A stretch of 64,000 nucleotides of DNA from AC-32 sp963717725 (GTDB lineage: Bacteria > Actinomycetota > Thermoleophilia > Gaiellales > Gaiellaceae). A model generated the notes under the pieces. It saw only the letters and a program-made list of their open reading frames with translations. It ran no database searches and had not been told where the DNA came from. A program made the position numbers and the translations under genes. Location: NCBI GenBank assembly GCA_963717725.1, contig CAVQWS010000027.1, positions 1 through 64,000 of the forward strand, read 5' to 3'. This document shows, piece by piece, positions 7,704 through 16,208 of this stretch. Position 1 is the first letter of the stretch; every line of letters starts with the position of its first letter.

Positions 7704-9467
7704 ATGAAGAAGATCCTTCGCGCCGTCCTATTGGTCGGCGCGGTCATGCTCGTCGTGACGGCGGTTGCCTGGGCGTTCAACGCCGACACGCTCGTCACGA
7801 CCGGCAGCCCGACGAAGCCGTTCTCGCAGAACAAGCAGAACGAGCCAGCGCTCGCAGTGGACGCCAACCACCCGAACATCCTCGTCGCTGGCGCGAACGA
7901 CAACATCGACGAGGAAGCCTGTAACTCGGGCGACGACACAACCTGTCCGTTTACCCCCGGCGTAGGGGGCTCCGGCGTCTACTTCTCGTTCGACTCCGGC
8001 ACCACCTGGACGCAACCGACCTACACCGGCTGGTCTGCGCGCAACTGTCTCGGGGTAGTCGGGCCGGATTCGGGCTGCACGCCAATCGCAGGCGGCCCGA
8101 TCGGAACGCTGCCCTGGTACTTCGAGGCCGGGCTCGTCGCTGACGGCGATCCGGCTGTCGCGTTCGGCCCGAGGCGCGTGAACGGAACGTTCTCCTGGAG
8201 CAACGGCTCGCGGCTCTACTACGTCAACCTGACCTCCAACTTCGGGGCAACCCGCTCCGAGGAAACGTTCAAGGGCTTCGAGGCGATCGCGGTCTCCCGC
8301 ACCGACAACGTCCAGGCTGCCGCATCGAGCGACAAGAACGCCTGGATGCCGCCCGTCGTGATCTCGAGGCAATCTTCGACCACGTTCTCCGACAAGGAGC
8401 AGGTCTGGGCCGATAACGCCTCCTCAAGCCCGTTCTTCGGCACCGTCTACGTCTGCTGGGCGGCCTTCGTCGGGCAGGAGAAGAGCCCAAACGCCGCGCC
8501 GGCGCCGTTGCAGGTGGCCGTCTCACAGGACGGCGGCGACACCTGGACGCAGCACCAGATCAGCGCGGCCGCGAACAACGGCCAGCGGAATCCGACGGAC
8601 GGCTGCACGATCCGGACCGACAGCCACGGGAAGGCCTACGTGTTCGGCGTCGGGACGGTGTCGTCGCAGGGGCACCAGTCGTTCGAGCTGATGTCGACGT
8701 CGGCCAACGGTGGTGCCACCTGGTCCCACCCGGTCGCCGCCGTCGCCGGACCGGTCATCCAGCCCGGCGTGTTCGACCCGAACGTCGGGCGGCCGGTGAT
8801 CGACGGTCTCGCGGGCGCGCGCAGCGATCTCGCCCCGGCTCCGAGCGTCGACATCGCCAACGGCGCGCCTACCGGGGCAGACGCCACAGATCGGATCGTC
8901 ATGACCTACGTCAGCGGGACGCTCGATGCCCCGCACGTGTACTTCACCGAGTCGACGGACCACGGGGCGACCTGGTCGGCTCCGCGACCGATCGAGAGCG
9001 CCGGCGACCGTGGGTACTACACCGCGCCCTCGATCTCGCCCAACGGCAGAGACGTGTACGTGGTCTACAACGCGTTCACGACGCCGTACCAGCCGACGAC
9101 GGCGACACCGCGGATCCTCGTGGGCGTCGTGAAGCACGCGGACTCGTCCACGAGCCCCGGCACTCCGACCGGAGCGTTCAGCCAGCTGCACCGAAGCCCA
9201 CCGGGCGATCCGCGCGGCTCGAGCCAGAACAACCTCGTCGGTGAATTCCTGGGCGACTACGTCTACGCCGTTGCGACGAGGACCTACGGCGCCGCGGTCT
9301 GGAACGACGCGCGCAACGCCGCGGACTGCCCGGCGATCGATGCCTGGCGGCAAGCGATCGCTACCGGCGACTCGAGCGTTCCGAGGCCGGCGCCGCAGCA
9401 GCAGTGCCCGGCGACGTTCGGCAACAGCGACATCTTCGGCGGTACCTACCCGGATCCGACTCCGTAG
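7704..9467 (+). CDS. Secreted BNR/sialidase-like beta-propeller protein
   Basis: 587 residues. The N-terminus is a signal peptide (MKKILRAVLLVGAVMLVVTA followed by VAWA). The mature part contains repeated Asp-box-like motifs: SFDSGTTWTQP, SQDGGDTWTQH, SANGGATWSHP and STDHGATWSAP, each with S/T-x-D-x-G-x-T-W, typical of six-bladed sialidase-type propellers. The catalytic arginine triad and Tyr/Glu pair of true sialidases could not be identified, so enzyme activity is not claimed. Cysteines are frequent and may form disulfides outside the cell. ATG 7704 follows a strong AAAGGGGGAGAG ribosome site. A similar domain occurs at 48206-49621. Confidence 0.82.
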   Translation: MKKILRAVLLVGAVMLVVTAVAWAFNADTLVTTGSPTKPFSQNKQNEPALAVDANHPNILVAGANDNIDEEACNSGDDTTCPFTPGVGGSGVYFSFDSGTTWTQPTYTGWSARNCLGVVGPDSGCTPIAGGPIGTLPWYFEAGLVADGDPAVAFGPRRVNGTFSWSNGSRLYYVNLTSNFGATRSEETFKGFEAIAVSRTDNVQAAASSDKNAWMPPVVISRQSSTTFSDKEQVWADNASSSPFFGTVYVCWAAFVGQEKSPNAAPAPLQVAVSQDGGDTWTQHQISAAANNGQRNPTDGCTIRTDSHGKAYVFGVGTVSSQGHQSFELMSTSANGGATWSHPVAAVAGPVIQPGVFDPNVGRPVIDGLAGARSDLAPAPSVDIANGAPTGADATDRIVMTYVSGTLDAPHVYFTESTDHGATWSAPRPIESAGDRGYYTAPSISPNGRDVYVVYNAFTTPYQPTTATPRILVGVVKHADSSTSPGTPTGAFSQLHRSPPGDPRGSSQNNLVGEFLGDYVYAVATRTYGAAVWNDARNAADCPAIDAWRQAIATGDSSVPRPAPQQQCPATFGNSDIFGGTYPDPTP

Positions 9468-9492
9468 CCCGACCGCCGAAGCGAAGCATGCA

Positions 9493-9522
9493 GAGGGGCG
9501 CCTTCAAGGCGCCCCTCGTTTT
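9493..9522 (+). terminator. Rho-independent terminator
   Basis: GAGGGGCGCC and GGCGCCCCTC form a perfect 10-bp stem around a TTCAA loop, followed by GTTTT. It lies 25 bases after the BNR gene stop and may also serve the opposite-strand remnant that ends here. Confidence 0.85.
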
Positions 9523-9731
9523 CCCCGAACTGGGGAACGAGCAGGCCGTTCCAGCCTCAGTCCTCGCGCCGAACTCCCGCTCGCACACCGCGGGCAATAG
9601 AAGACGACCTCCGCCGGCTCATCGAAATGCTCGTCGCAGCCGAGGTACGCGCGCCAGCGCTCCTCGTCGGCCGGCAGCCAGACCGCCTCACACTCGGCAC
9701 AGCGGAGAAGGCTCCAAAAGGCGCCTCTCAA
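9504..9731 (-). pseudogene. Small CxxC zinc-ribbon protein, apparently frameshifted
   Basis: From TTG 9731 the frame reads LLRCAECEAVWLP, ERWRAYLGCDE, then VVFYCPRCA. This gives two CxxC knuckles about 40 residues apart, like a small zinc ribbon. Directly after CPRCA the frame loses sense, while the frame one base back reads EREFGARTEAG, which is how I would expect the domain to end. A missing base at about 9582 explains both. The open frame is also the one overlapping the terminator. Function unknown; such proteins are common small hypotheticals in these bacteria. Confidence 0.45.
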
Positions 9732-9939
9732 CCCACTGGTGCCGCGTCCGGGGCTTCAACGCTTCGGGAGCAGCGGTGTCCCAGGGCATCTGCATCTCGC
9801 GCTTGTTCGTGTCGCAGCGTTTGAACAGGTAGTAGCCGAGGATCGTTCCCTTCACCGCGATCTGCTGCCCGGACGCCATGAACTTGTCGCGACTTTCCGA
9901 GCCCAGTTCGGGAAACACGTATGAGCGGGGTGTCTCCAC
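9688..9939 (-). CDS. Small hypothetical protein
   Basis: An 83-residue frame from GTG 9939 with a balanced composition (RSYVFPELGSESRDKFMASG, then KGTILGYYLFKRCDTN) unlike the arginine-rich shadow frames around it. The codons are less GC-rich than the neighbours. Its last 15 codons overlap the beginning of the zinc-ribbon remnant on the same strand, which would allow coupled translation. No family was recognised, and a real gene is only somewhat more likely than chance. Confidence 0.35.
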   Translation of the reverse strand: METPRSYVFPELGSESRDKFMASGQQIAVKGTILGYYLFKRCDTNKREMQMPWDTAAPEALKPRTRHQWVERRLLEPSPLCRV

Positions 9940-10018
9940 CTCTAGTGCTCGCGGCCGCTACGGGTAGCGCACGATGACGTGCCCTGCTGTCGCGGCGCGG
10001 ATCTGCCCAAGGAGCGGC

Positions 10019-10849
10019 ATGTCTAAGATCCCAGCGAGCTTTACGATGCCGATGGTCAGCGTCAACGGTGCCGAGCTCTACCACGAGGTCCGCGGCAGCG
10101 GTCCGCCTGTTCTTTTGATCATGGGGGCGACCGGCGACGGCGGTCATTTCGACACGCTCGCCGATCTCCTGGCCGACGAGTTCACGGTCATCACTTACGA
10201 CCGGCGTGGGAACGGCCGGAGTCCGGCTCCGGCAGGGTGGACGACGACGTCGGCCGTGGAGCAGGCCGATGATGCGGCGGCCCTGGTCGATTCGTTGGCG
10301 GTCGGCCCGCTGGCGGTCTTCGGAACGAGCAGCGGCGGGAACTTCGCGCTCTGGATGTTGACCCGCCACCCCGCGATGGTGCGCGGTGCCGTCCTGCACG
10401 AACCAGGGGTGTACGCGGTCCTCGACGACTTCGACGTGGTCCGAGCCCCACTGCAAGGAGTCGTCCGGCAGTCGATGGCCGAAGGCGGACATCACTTGGC
10501 GGTGGAGCGGTTCTGGCAATACATCGCCGGAGACGACGCGTGGACACAGCTTTCCCCCGCACTCCGGGAACGGATCTGTGCCAGCGCCAGCACTCTCTTC
10601 GACGTCGAGCTCGGCACCTATGAGAGGTCCATGCCGGATGACCAGGCGCTAGCCGCCATCGCCGTCCCCGTGCTGCTGGTCGTGAGCGCGGACAGCCACG
10701 ACTTCTTCGCCGAGGTCGCCGGGCGGCTCAGCAAGCGACTCGGCGCAGATGTAGTGACCACGCCGGGCGCGCACGGGGCCTACCACGACCGCCCCAGGGA
10801 ACTCGCCGAGACGATACGGCCGTTCCTGCGCGAAGTCGGTCGGTCGTGA
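10019..10849 (+). CDS. Alpha/beta hydrolase
   Basis: 276 residues with the alpha/beta-hydrolase pattern: an oxyanion region at LIMGATGDGGHFD, a DRRGNGRS motif, the nucleophile elbow GTSSGGN (Ser within G-x-S-x-G), an acid-bearing strand VLLVVSADSHDFF, and a late histidine in PGAHGAYHDRP. Close in style to the family annotated as aromatic-ring hydrolases or esterases; the substrate is not predictable. ATG 10019 was chosen for the AAGGAG just upstream (short spacing); ATG 9974 and ATG 10046 are alternatives. No operon partner. Confidence 0.85.
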   Translation: MSKIPASFTMPMVSVNGAELYHEVRGSGPPVLLIMGATGDGGHFDTLADLLADEFTVITYDRRGNGRSPAPAGWTTTSAVEQADDAAALVDSLAVGPLAVFGTSSGGNFALWMLTRHPAMVRGAVLHEPGVYAVLDDFDVVRAPLQGVVRQSMAEGGHHLAVERFWQYIAGDDAWTQLSPALRERICASASTLFDVELGTYERSMPDDQALAAIAVPVLLVVSADSHDFFAEVAGRLSKRLGADVVTTPGAHGAYHDRPRELAETIRPFLREVGRS

Positions 10850-10878
10850 ACGGCAGGCCGACGAGTAGGTGCGTCGGC

Positions 10879-10902
10879 GTGAGTCACGACGTGAGTCACG
10901 AC
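10879..10902 (+). repeat. Tandem 12-bp direct repeat
   Basis: GTGAGTCACGAC occurs twice in a row, 30 bases beyond the hydrolase stop. Its AGTCACGACCCCTC continuation recurs at 14044 inside another intergenic element. No array beyond two units. Confidence 0.6.
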
Positions 10903-11044
10903 CCCTCGTCTTGCAGGGATTCGTTCCTATCAGGCGCATCTGACGCTTCTCCTCAAGCGAGATTTCGCTTGTTCAAGCCGTCAGCTGTGCTAAGCCGCCC
11001 GCCGAGGCGCGTCCCGTCGGTGCCCCTTTCCTAGCGATTCAGGA

Positions 11045-11275
11045 TTAGGCCGACTGAAGCTCGCCGACCGGCTCGTTCGACTGGACTTCGGCAGCGACAA
11101 TTCCCACGAGGGCGCTTTCGCGTAGGCGATCCGCCTTCTGCGCGATTGCGAACAGGCTGAACGCCCACACGATTCCGAGCGCCCAGGCGCTCCCGATCGC
11201 TACGAGCACGATCACCATCAGAGCAGCGGCAGCGGGTTGAAGGTGCGATGAGTCATAACCCCACCAGGGTGCCAC
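11045..11275 (-). CDS. Small membrane protein, unknown function
   Basis: About 76 residues from GTG 11275. One long hydrophobic stretch (AALMVIVLVAIGSAWALGIV, then WAFSLFAIAQKA) spans the membrane once or as a tight hairpin, followed by a short charged tail ending NEPVGELQSA. The open frame extends to 11386, but the extra residues look non-coding and would overlap the start of the coiled-coil gene on the other strand. No family recognised and no ribosome site visible, so the start is uncertain. Confidence 0.45.
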   Translation of the reverse strand: MAPWWGYDSSHLQPAAAALMVIVLVAIGSAWALGIVWAFSLFAIAQKADRLRESALVGIVAAEVQSNEPVGELQSA

Positions 11276-11304
11276 CGCACGGCGCGTGTCGGCTATGACC
11301 AGAA

Positions 11305-11961
11305 GTGGTCGGTCGGGAACCGCGAGCGAGTGATATTCGAGACCAAGAGATCGACTGGAGGGAAGGAAGCAGGCGGCGTTCACCACTACAGAGCACGCCT
11401 ACCTCGCCCGCGCTCGTACCTGAGCAACGAGCTCTTGCGGTGGATGCGGAGCGCTTAGAGAGGAAGACCGAGACGGAGGTGGAACGGCAAGGCATGCCGG
11501 AACGAAACCTCGCCAAGGAGCTCGCGCTCCTTGCAACGGAAGTCGATTCCCTCGCGAAGACGCTCTCGCTGGCGCAGGCAGAGCACGCGCGCGACGCCGA
11601 ACGGTGCACTCGTGCGGACGCAAAGGCGGAGGAGCTTCGGCAGCAACTCGGCCACGCTCGGCGACGGGCGAAGGTCGCTGAACGCGAGCTTGCAAAGCTC
11701 AGCGCGGACGAGGAGGCAAAGGCGCACGCGGCTCAGTCCAGAGAGCGTGAGCTACGCGTCCAACTCGAACAGGCGCAGCAGACAAACGAGGTTCTCAAGC
11801 ACGAGGTCGAACGGGTCGAGCGCGAACGCCGGGCGCTGCAACTCAACCTTCGCGAGGTGTTAGGGAACCTTCGACATGCCGCGCAAGAGGCCGGTGGCTC
11901 GCGCGGTGCCGCCGACCAGGCGACGCTTGTCCCGGAGCGGCCAGCCGACAGCGGCTGGTGA
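11305..11961 (+). CDS. Coiled-coil protein, unknown function
   Basis: Up to 218 residues. From about residue 45 to 195 the sequence is a near-continuous heptad pattern rich in Ala, Glu, Arg and Leu (LAKELALLATEVDSLAKTLS, then ELRVQLEQAQQTNEVLKHEV). There is no signal peptide or membrane segment, so a cytoplasmic rod is likely. The first 40 residues look non-coding, so the real start may be GTG 11440 or ATG 11494; none has a convincing ribosome site. Composition alone makes it similar to many coiled coils, and no family is assigned. Confidence 0.55.
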   Translation: MVGREPRASDIRDQEIDWREGSRRRSPLQSTPTSPALVPEQRALAVDAERLERKTETEVERQGMPERNLAKELALLATEVDSLAKTLSLAQAEHARDAERCTRADAKAEELRQQLGHARRRAKVAERELAKLSADEEAKAHAAQSRERELRVQLEQAQQTNEVLKHEVERVERERRALQLNLREVLGNLRHAAQEAGGSRGAADQATLVPERPADSGW

Positions 11962-12517
11962 GCTCTTTCACGTTGCCCGCCTGCAGGAGGGCGGGAGTGA
12001 CGGTCTGTAGGGGATCTATTTGAGACGCCGGGCGACTGCGGCTCCCGGCCGGGGGCTGGGGCGGCGCCATCCCTAGAAAGGGAGTAGTCGCACGGCCCTG
12101 TCATCTTGCACTGGGCGACCCCGCCGAGCGCTGGCCAGCGGTGCAGTCATCAAAGAACAACGTGCAGACCGCGGAGTCGCCTGGCTCTCCACCTCAGAGG
12201 GAAGGGGCTCGCCCAGCAAGCCTGAAGGAGAAGGCGGGTGCGCCTCGTGAGCCGCCAACAAGAGGCGCGCCCCCTCACCTTCCCCGCGAACGAGGCTACT
12301 TCTGTCCGGACGGGCTGCCATCCCTCAGAAGGGGGCTGGTGGGGCATTGGTGACCTGGGCGCCGGGTCACCCTCCGTAAACACCAGAGGCATCTGGTCCA
12401 GGTGGCCTATTCCCGATTGTCGTTGCGCGAGCACTCCGCGCGGCGAACTGAACGCGAAGCGAGTCCGTATGGGAGACTCGGCGCCACCTCGACCTCGGGG
12501 GAGAAAGGATCCAACGC
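11962..12517. other. Intergenic region without a convincing gene
   Basis: 556 bases. Open frames here are proline/arginine/serine-rich and have no ribosome sites. CCCGCCTGCAGGAGGGCGGG near 11978 can fold as a hairpin and may end the coiled-coil gene. Three similar short motifs of the form CCATCCCTCAGAAGGGGG occur near 12067, 12189 and 12318, each able to form a weak stem. Promoter elements for the gene at 12518 must lie at the right end. Confidence 0.5.
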
Positions 12518-12799
12518 ATGGGATGCCTCTTTCTGGTGATCGCAGCACTCTCGCCGCGATTGGCTGTGCTGCTGATGTGGATCTTCACGCCATGGGTTGA
12601 TCGCGCTTTCGGTCCGCTGATCTGGCCGATCCTCGGCATCGTCTTCCTTCCGTTGACGACGCTGCTGTACGTGATCCTTTGGAACACGGGCGGTCGTGGC
12701 GTGAACGGCTGGGAGTGGTTCTTCGTGATCCTGGCGGTGCTCGGCGACCTGGCGTCGTACGGCGGCAGCCGGTACGGCAGGCGGCGGCCCGCGTACTGA
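12518..12799 (+). CDS. Small three-helix membrane protein
   Basis: 93 residues with three hydrophobic segments (about 3-24 LFLVIAALSPRLAVLLMWIF, 31-56 and 67-83) and a basic C-terminus (RYGRRRPAY). Both ends and the connecting loops are short. AAAGGA lies upstream of ATG 12518. It is a recognisable type of small actinobacterial membrane protein without an assigned role. No neighbours on the same strand closer than 85 bases. Confidence 0.7.
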   Translation: MGCLFLVIAALSPRLAVLLMWIFTPWVDRAFGPLIWPILGIVFLPLTTLLYVILWNTGGRGVNGWEWFFVILAVLGDLASYGGSRYGRRRPAY

Positions 12800-12884
12800 A
12801 TCTGTTGAACACAAAGCCACGATGAATGTCCCCGAGGCGGAGGTAGAGTCGTGGGGATAGCTGTCCACTGACGGAGGAGTCACG

Positions 12885-13406
12885 ATGCAGCAGGAGTCAG
12901 CCCGCAAGATCCTGGCCGCAACCTTCACCACTCCCGATGGTGGCTCGCGTGCCGGGGGCGCGCTTGGAGGCGCCATGCGCGACAAGATCGGCAACACCGC
13001 GGTCCTCTACGTCCGGCCGGACGGCAAGGCGAAGTTCGTCGAGTCGAAGGACTGGGGCGCCGGGCGCGGTGCGCTGCTCGGTGGTGCGATCGGCATCATC
13101 GGCGGGCCGATCGGGATCCTGGCGGGCGGTTCAATCGGCGCCCTCGTCTCGAAGTTGCGCGATTCGGGCTTCAAGAACGATCAGCTCGAGCAGCTCGGCA
13201 AGTCGCTCGAGCCGAACACCTCCGCGGTCGTGGTGGAGATCGCCGGCGACGCGATCGAGACAGCGAAGGAGGTGCTCGAGCCGCTCGGCGCCCAGAACTT
13301 CGTCGTGGAGGATCTCGACGAGAGCGTTGCTTCGCTTTTCGCACAGGACGCCGAGCCCGAGGCCGAGCCTGAGCCAGCTGCAATTTCGAGCGAGTCTTCC
13401 AACTAG
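12885..13406 (+). CDS. DUF1269-like protein with glycine zipper
   Basis: 173 residues. The middle part (about 62-90) is a glycine zipper: GRGALLGGAIGIIGGPIG, followed by ILAGGSIGALVSKL. It is flanked by an N-terminal AVLYVRPDGKAKFVE strand region and a later AVVVEIAGDAIETAKEVLEP alpha/beta region, the arrangement of the DUF1269 family of membrane-associated proteins. The C-terminus is acidic (DAEPEAEPEPA). GGAGG seven bases before ATG 12885 makes the start secure. Biological role unknown; relatives are thought to be stress-linked. Confidence 0.75.
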   Translation: MQQESARKILAATFTTPDGGSRAGGALGGAMRDKIGNTAVLYVRPDGKAKFVESKDWGAGRGALLGGAIGIIGGPIGILAGGSIGALVSKLRDSGFKNDQLEQLGKSLEPNTSAVVVEIAGDAIETAKEVLEPLGAQNFVVEDLDESVASLFAQDAEPEAEPEPAAISSESSN

Positions 13407-13516
13407 CGACGCGCCGGGTGGGCTAACTAACGACCGCCGTGCCGCAAACGGTCAGTCGCCGCCGAACCCGCCGGGATGCCCATTCACTTAAGGCACCCAC
13501 CACTAGCTGTTCAACG

Positions 13517-13536
13517 GGGCGGCCTTCGGGCCGCCC
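13517..13536. terminator. Hairpin, probable bidirectional terminator
   Basis: GGGCGGCC-TTCG-GGCCGCCC is a perfect 8-bp stem with a tetraloop, between the convergent genes 12885-13406 and 13589-13873. No strong T tract follows on either side. Confidence 0.65.
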
Positions 13537-13588
13537 TCAGTCATTGTCGGACGAGCTGGGCTGGGTGGCGAGCCGAAACGCCTAGTTT

Positions 13589-13873
13589 CTAGTGGACGGC
13601 GCACAAGTACTTCTTCAACTTTTCGCCGGGGACTTGCGTCGCGTCGGCGTCTTCCATCGCGTCGGCGTCCTTGTGGTTATCGCCCTTCGGATCGTCTAGT
13701 GCCAGCGCCGCGCCGACCTTGTTGAGCGCCTTGATCTCGTCGGGACTCAGCGTCGCGAACATGCCGTAGGTCTTCGGATAGTGCTGCGCCAGGTGCTCGG
13801 GCGTCGTACCGAGTGACGCCAAGTACTCGACCACATAGTCAGGAAGCTGTTGAAGGCCGGGGTCTTCAGACAT
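13589..13873 (-). CDS. Small hypothetical protein
   Basis: 94 residues (SEDPGLQQLPDYVVEYLASL at the start) with a helical first half, a FATLSPDEIKALNKVG segment and a C-terminal part rich in Asp and Lys (DNHKDADAMEDADATQ). ATG 13873 is preceded by GGGAGG at good spacing, the same ribosome-site arrangement as the Flp pilin gene. No signal peptide or membrane segment. No family recognised; composition and ribosome site argue for a real gene. Confidence 0.65.
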   Translation of the reverse strand: MSEDPGLQQLPDYVVEYLASLGTTPEHLAQHYPKTYGMFATLSPDEIKALNKVGAALALDDPKGDNHKDADAMEDADATQVPGEKLKKYLCAVH

Positions 13874-14337
13874 TGCCTACCTCCCTTCGTTCTGTCTGCC
13901 GGCCGACTATCCCGAGATGGCCCTACCACTGTCAAGGGCTTGTCCTTCGATGCCTAGTGGCCTTCAATCGGGATGCTCTTCGAGTAGGCCTGGAGCCAGC
14001 GCGGCGTGCGGGGCCGCGTCCGCGGGGGGCCGTGGGATTGGCCAGTCACGACCCCTCAACGCCAAGACGGGCGCGGCCACCTAAGTCGACGCGCTCGCCG
14101 TCTGCTTCTTGCGCTTCGCTCGCGAGCTGTTGCTGCCGTGGGGCATCACCTCCCACTCACGCAAACGAGAAGGAACGGCCGCCGGCTGGCGGGCCGGGCC
14201 GATCGGCGCCGCGTGCCCGTTAGTTCCCGGGCGACCAGCCGACTGGTTAGTGCGGAGCCGTTACCGTCGTGTGACGGGACCGATACCCGGCGGGCGGAGA
14301 ATCGTCTCTGTCAGGCAAGCGACGGAGAGGAGCCGTC
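13874..14337. other. Intergenic region holding a structured repeat
   Basis: 464 bases between a divergent pair of genes. Apart from the repeat at 14011-14113 it holds no convincing frame; open frames here are Arg/Ser/Pro-rich. It should contain promoters for both the hypothetical gene (leftward) and the propeller lipoprotein (rightward). Confidence 0.5.
14011..14113 (+). repeat. 100-bp structured repeat, copy 1
   Basis: Shares with 19704-19803 the blocks GGCCGCGTCCGCGGG, CGACCCCTC-like middle, AGACGGGCGCGGCCACC, then AAGT and CTTCTTGCG. The blocks GGCCGCGTCCG and CGGGCGCGGCC can pair, so a folded RNA or DNA element is possible. No gene in it. Confidence 0.55.
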
Positions 14338-15360
14338 ATGCCCTATTCCCTCATCCGACAGGCCCGCCCCGTGGTCGCGGCCGCTGCCGCGCTCGCGCTT
14401 GTCCTCTTGGCTTCGGGCTGCGGCCAACGCACTGCAGCCCGCGAGAGCGCCGGCCCTCCCCGCCAGAACGGAGACATCATCTTCTCAAAGGGTCAACGGT
14501 TGTACGTTCTGAAGCCCGACGGCACGCAAGTGCGCCCAATCCCCGGCTCACCGCGCGACGTGACCGATGCGAGCTTTTCGCCCGACGGCAAGCGGATCGC
14601 GTTCGTACGCGAACTCCGCGGACGCTGTCCCACGCGCCTTTACCTGATGCGGGCAGACGGCACTCATCTCCGGCCGTTCACCGGCGTGGTGAACAACCCG
14701 GTGATGGAAGCTCCCTGCTTCCAAGATCCCGCCTGGTCACCCGACGGCCAGTGGCTCGCCTACACCGAGGACGTCAATGCCGGCCTCTCTTCGATCTTTC
14801 TCCGAAACGTTCGCGGCGCGCCCCCTCACGAGTTGGCCGGGCAGAGCATCGAGCATCCGGACAACGACCCGGCTTGGTCGCCGGACGGCAAGACGATCGC
14901 CTTCGACCGCGATGACGGCGCTTCACTCTGGTTGATCGACGCCGACGGGAGGAACATGCGCCGGCTCGACATCGGCTCCCCTCCGTGCCTCGGGGGCGGC
15001 GAGCCAGACTGGTCACCGGACGGCCAGTGGATTGCCTTCGTCCGGTGCGAGCCTCCAGCGAGCGGTGGCACCGAGCGGCCACGGACCATGTGGTCCGACA
15101 TCTGGCTGATCCGTCCCGACGGCAGCGACCTCCGACGGCTCACGCACGCCGACCGGCTGGCTTGGGCGGCACATTCGCCCGCCTGGTCGCCGGACGGAAA
15201 ACGCATCGTCTTTGTCAGACTCGTCAAGCGCTCCCGTTACTTCGATTTCAGTGACATCTACGTGATGAGCGCCGACGGGACGAGGCAGCAGCGGCTCACC
15301 CGCTTCCCCAATTACTCCATTGATCCGGATTGGGGTGCGCGGCAGCGTCGAGCCGGCTGA
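14338..15360 (+). CDS. TolB-like beta-propeller lipoprotein
   Basis: 340 residues. A lipoprotein signal ends in the lipobox LASGC (about residues 24-28), so the mature protein should be anchored on the outer face of the membrane. The rest consists of PD40-type propeller motifs of the form DASFSPDGKRIAFV, PAWSPDGQWLAYT, PAWSPDGKTIAFD, PDWSPDGQWIAFV and PAWSPDGKRIVFV, typical of TolB/WD40-like domains. Such proteins bind partners or peptides; no catalytic residues are visible. ATG 14338 follows a good GGAGAGGAG ribosome site. Not part of a Tol-Pal operon here. Confidence 0.85.
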   Translation: MPYSLIRQARPVVAAAAALALVLLASGCGQRTAARESAGPPRQNGDIIFSKGQRLYVLKPDGTQVRPIPGSPRDVTDASFSPDGKRIAFVRELRGRCPTRLYLMRADGTHLRPFTGVVNNPVMEAPCFQDPAWSPDGQWLAYTEDVNAGLSSIFLRNVRGAPPHELAGQSIEHPDNDPAWSPDGKTIAFDRDDGASLWLIDADGRNMRRLDIGSPPCLGGGEPDWSPDGQWIAFVRCEPPASGGTERPRTMWSDIWLIRPDGSDLRRLTHADRLAWAAHSPAWSPDGKRIVFVRLVKRSRYFDFSDIYVMSADGTRQQRLTRFPNYSIDPDWGARQRRAG

Positions 15361-15400
15361 GAGCGCCGCGGTCGGCGACGTCGCGCTCGTTCCACGCCCA

Positions 15401-16063
15401 CTAGTGCCGGTGAACCCGAACCGACGGGAGCTCGCCCACCTGGTCCTTCGAGAGGCTCAGCGTCACCGCATCCGTCTCGACCTTCGCGACCGCTCCGATC
15501 GGGATCGTGACCTCGCGCCGGCCCCACAGGTGCCCGCGCTCGAGGAGTACGTGCGTGATGTGGGCCTCCCCGTCGACGAGCAGGCCGTCCACTTGGCCCA
15601 GATGGTGCTCGTCCGCCGAGTACACGTCGCTCGAGCGGCGGATCTCGACCTCGCCCTTCGGGACGCGGTCGTAGATCAGCCCGAGATTCTGGTCGTAGGC
15701 GGGAAGGGCGCCGAGCCCCGGGCCGAAGTCGGGCTCGTAGTAGGGGCTCGCGAGGACGTCTTTGACACCCACGTCCCAGTCCGGATCGCTGAGCTCGGGC
15801 GCTCCGAGCCGCAGGTAGGCGTACTCCTGCACGGGCTCGAGGGCGTTGACCTCGTCCACCGAGCAGCGAAGCGAGATCTCCGACCTCTCGTCACCGCCAT
15901 CGGCCAGCTCGATCGGGACGAGCCGGGTTTCCAGAACCTCCTGATTGGTCGGCCGGACGACCAGATGCGTGACGCGCTTGCTGAGCGGGTCGATCACGAC
16001 ATCGGCCAGCTCGCCATAGGCCTTGTCGGTGCAACGAACGGGCGTGCCGAGCTCGAGTCGCAT
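15401..16063 (-). CDS. PRC-barrel domain protein
   Basis: 220 residues with two PRC-barrel-like halves. The first (about 1-70) has TPVRCTDKAYGELADVVIDP and HLVVRPTNQEV. The second (about 135-215) has SSDVYSADEHHLGQVDGLLV and THVLLERGHLWGRREVTIPI. PRC barrels occur in RimM and in photosynthetic reaction centre H subunits and often act as binding modules in small stress-related proteins. No membrane segment. ATG 16063 fits the domain start exactly. It converges with the propeller lipoprotein gene. Confidence 0.75.
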   Translation of the reverse strand: MRLELGTPVRCTDKAYGELADVVIDPLSKRVTHLVVRPTNQEVLETRLVPIELADGGDERSEISLRCSVDEVNALEPVQEYAYLRLGAPELSDPDWDVGVKDVLASPYYEPDFGPGLGALPAYDQNLGLIYDRVPKGEVEIRRSSDVYSADEHHLGQVDGLLVDGEAHITHVLLERGHLWGRREVTIPIGAVAKVETDAVTLSLSKDQVGELPSVRVHRH

Positions 16064-16157
16064 GATCAGGCCTGAGACTATCCATCCCTCCGCTCGCCGT
16101 TCGACGAGGGCTTCATGAGCGGCCTCAAGCGCTATCGGCTTCGAGTGCGAGCAAGCC

Positions 16158-16188
16158 GCCGCGCGCCCCGGGGTCGAGGGCGCGCGGC
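16158..16188 (-). terminator. Hairpin terminator for the leftward secreted protein gene
   Basis: GCCGCGCGCCC and GGGCGCGCGGC form an 11-bp stem, 20 bases beyond the stop of the gene ending at 16209. No long T tract. Confidence 0.6.
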
Positions 16189-16208
16189 ATAGGGAGAGAG
16201 AAGCCTGC

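Noticed and set aside
7704..9467. True sialidase
   Set aside because: Asp-box motifs are present but the arginine triad and catalytic Tyr/Glu could not be found.
10879..10902. CRISPR array
   Set aside because: Only two units with no spacers, and no cas gene in the window.
12150..12548. Proline-rich open frame on the minus strand
   Set aside because: No motif, no ribosome site, composition of random GC-rich DNA, and it overlaps the well-supported gene at 12518.
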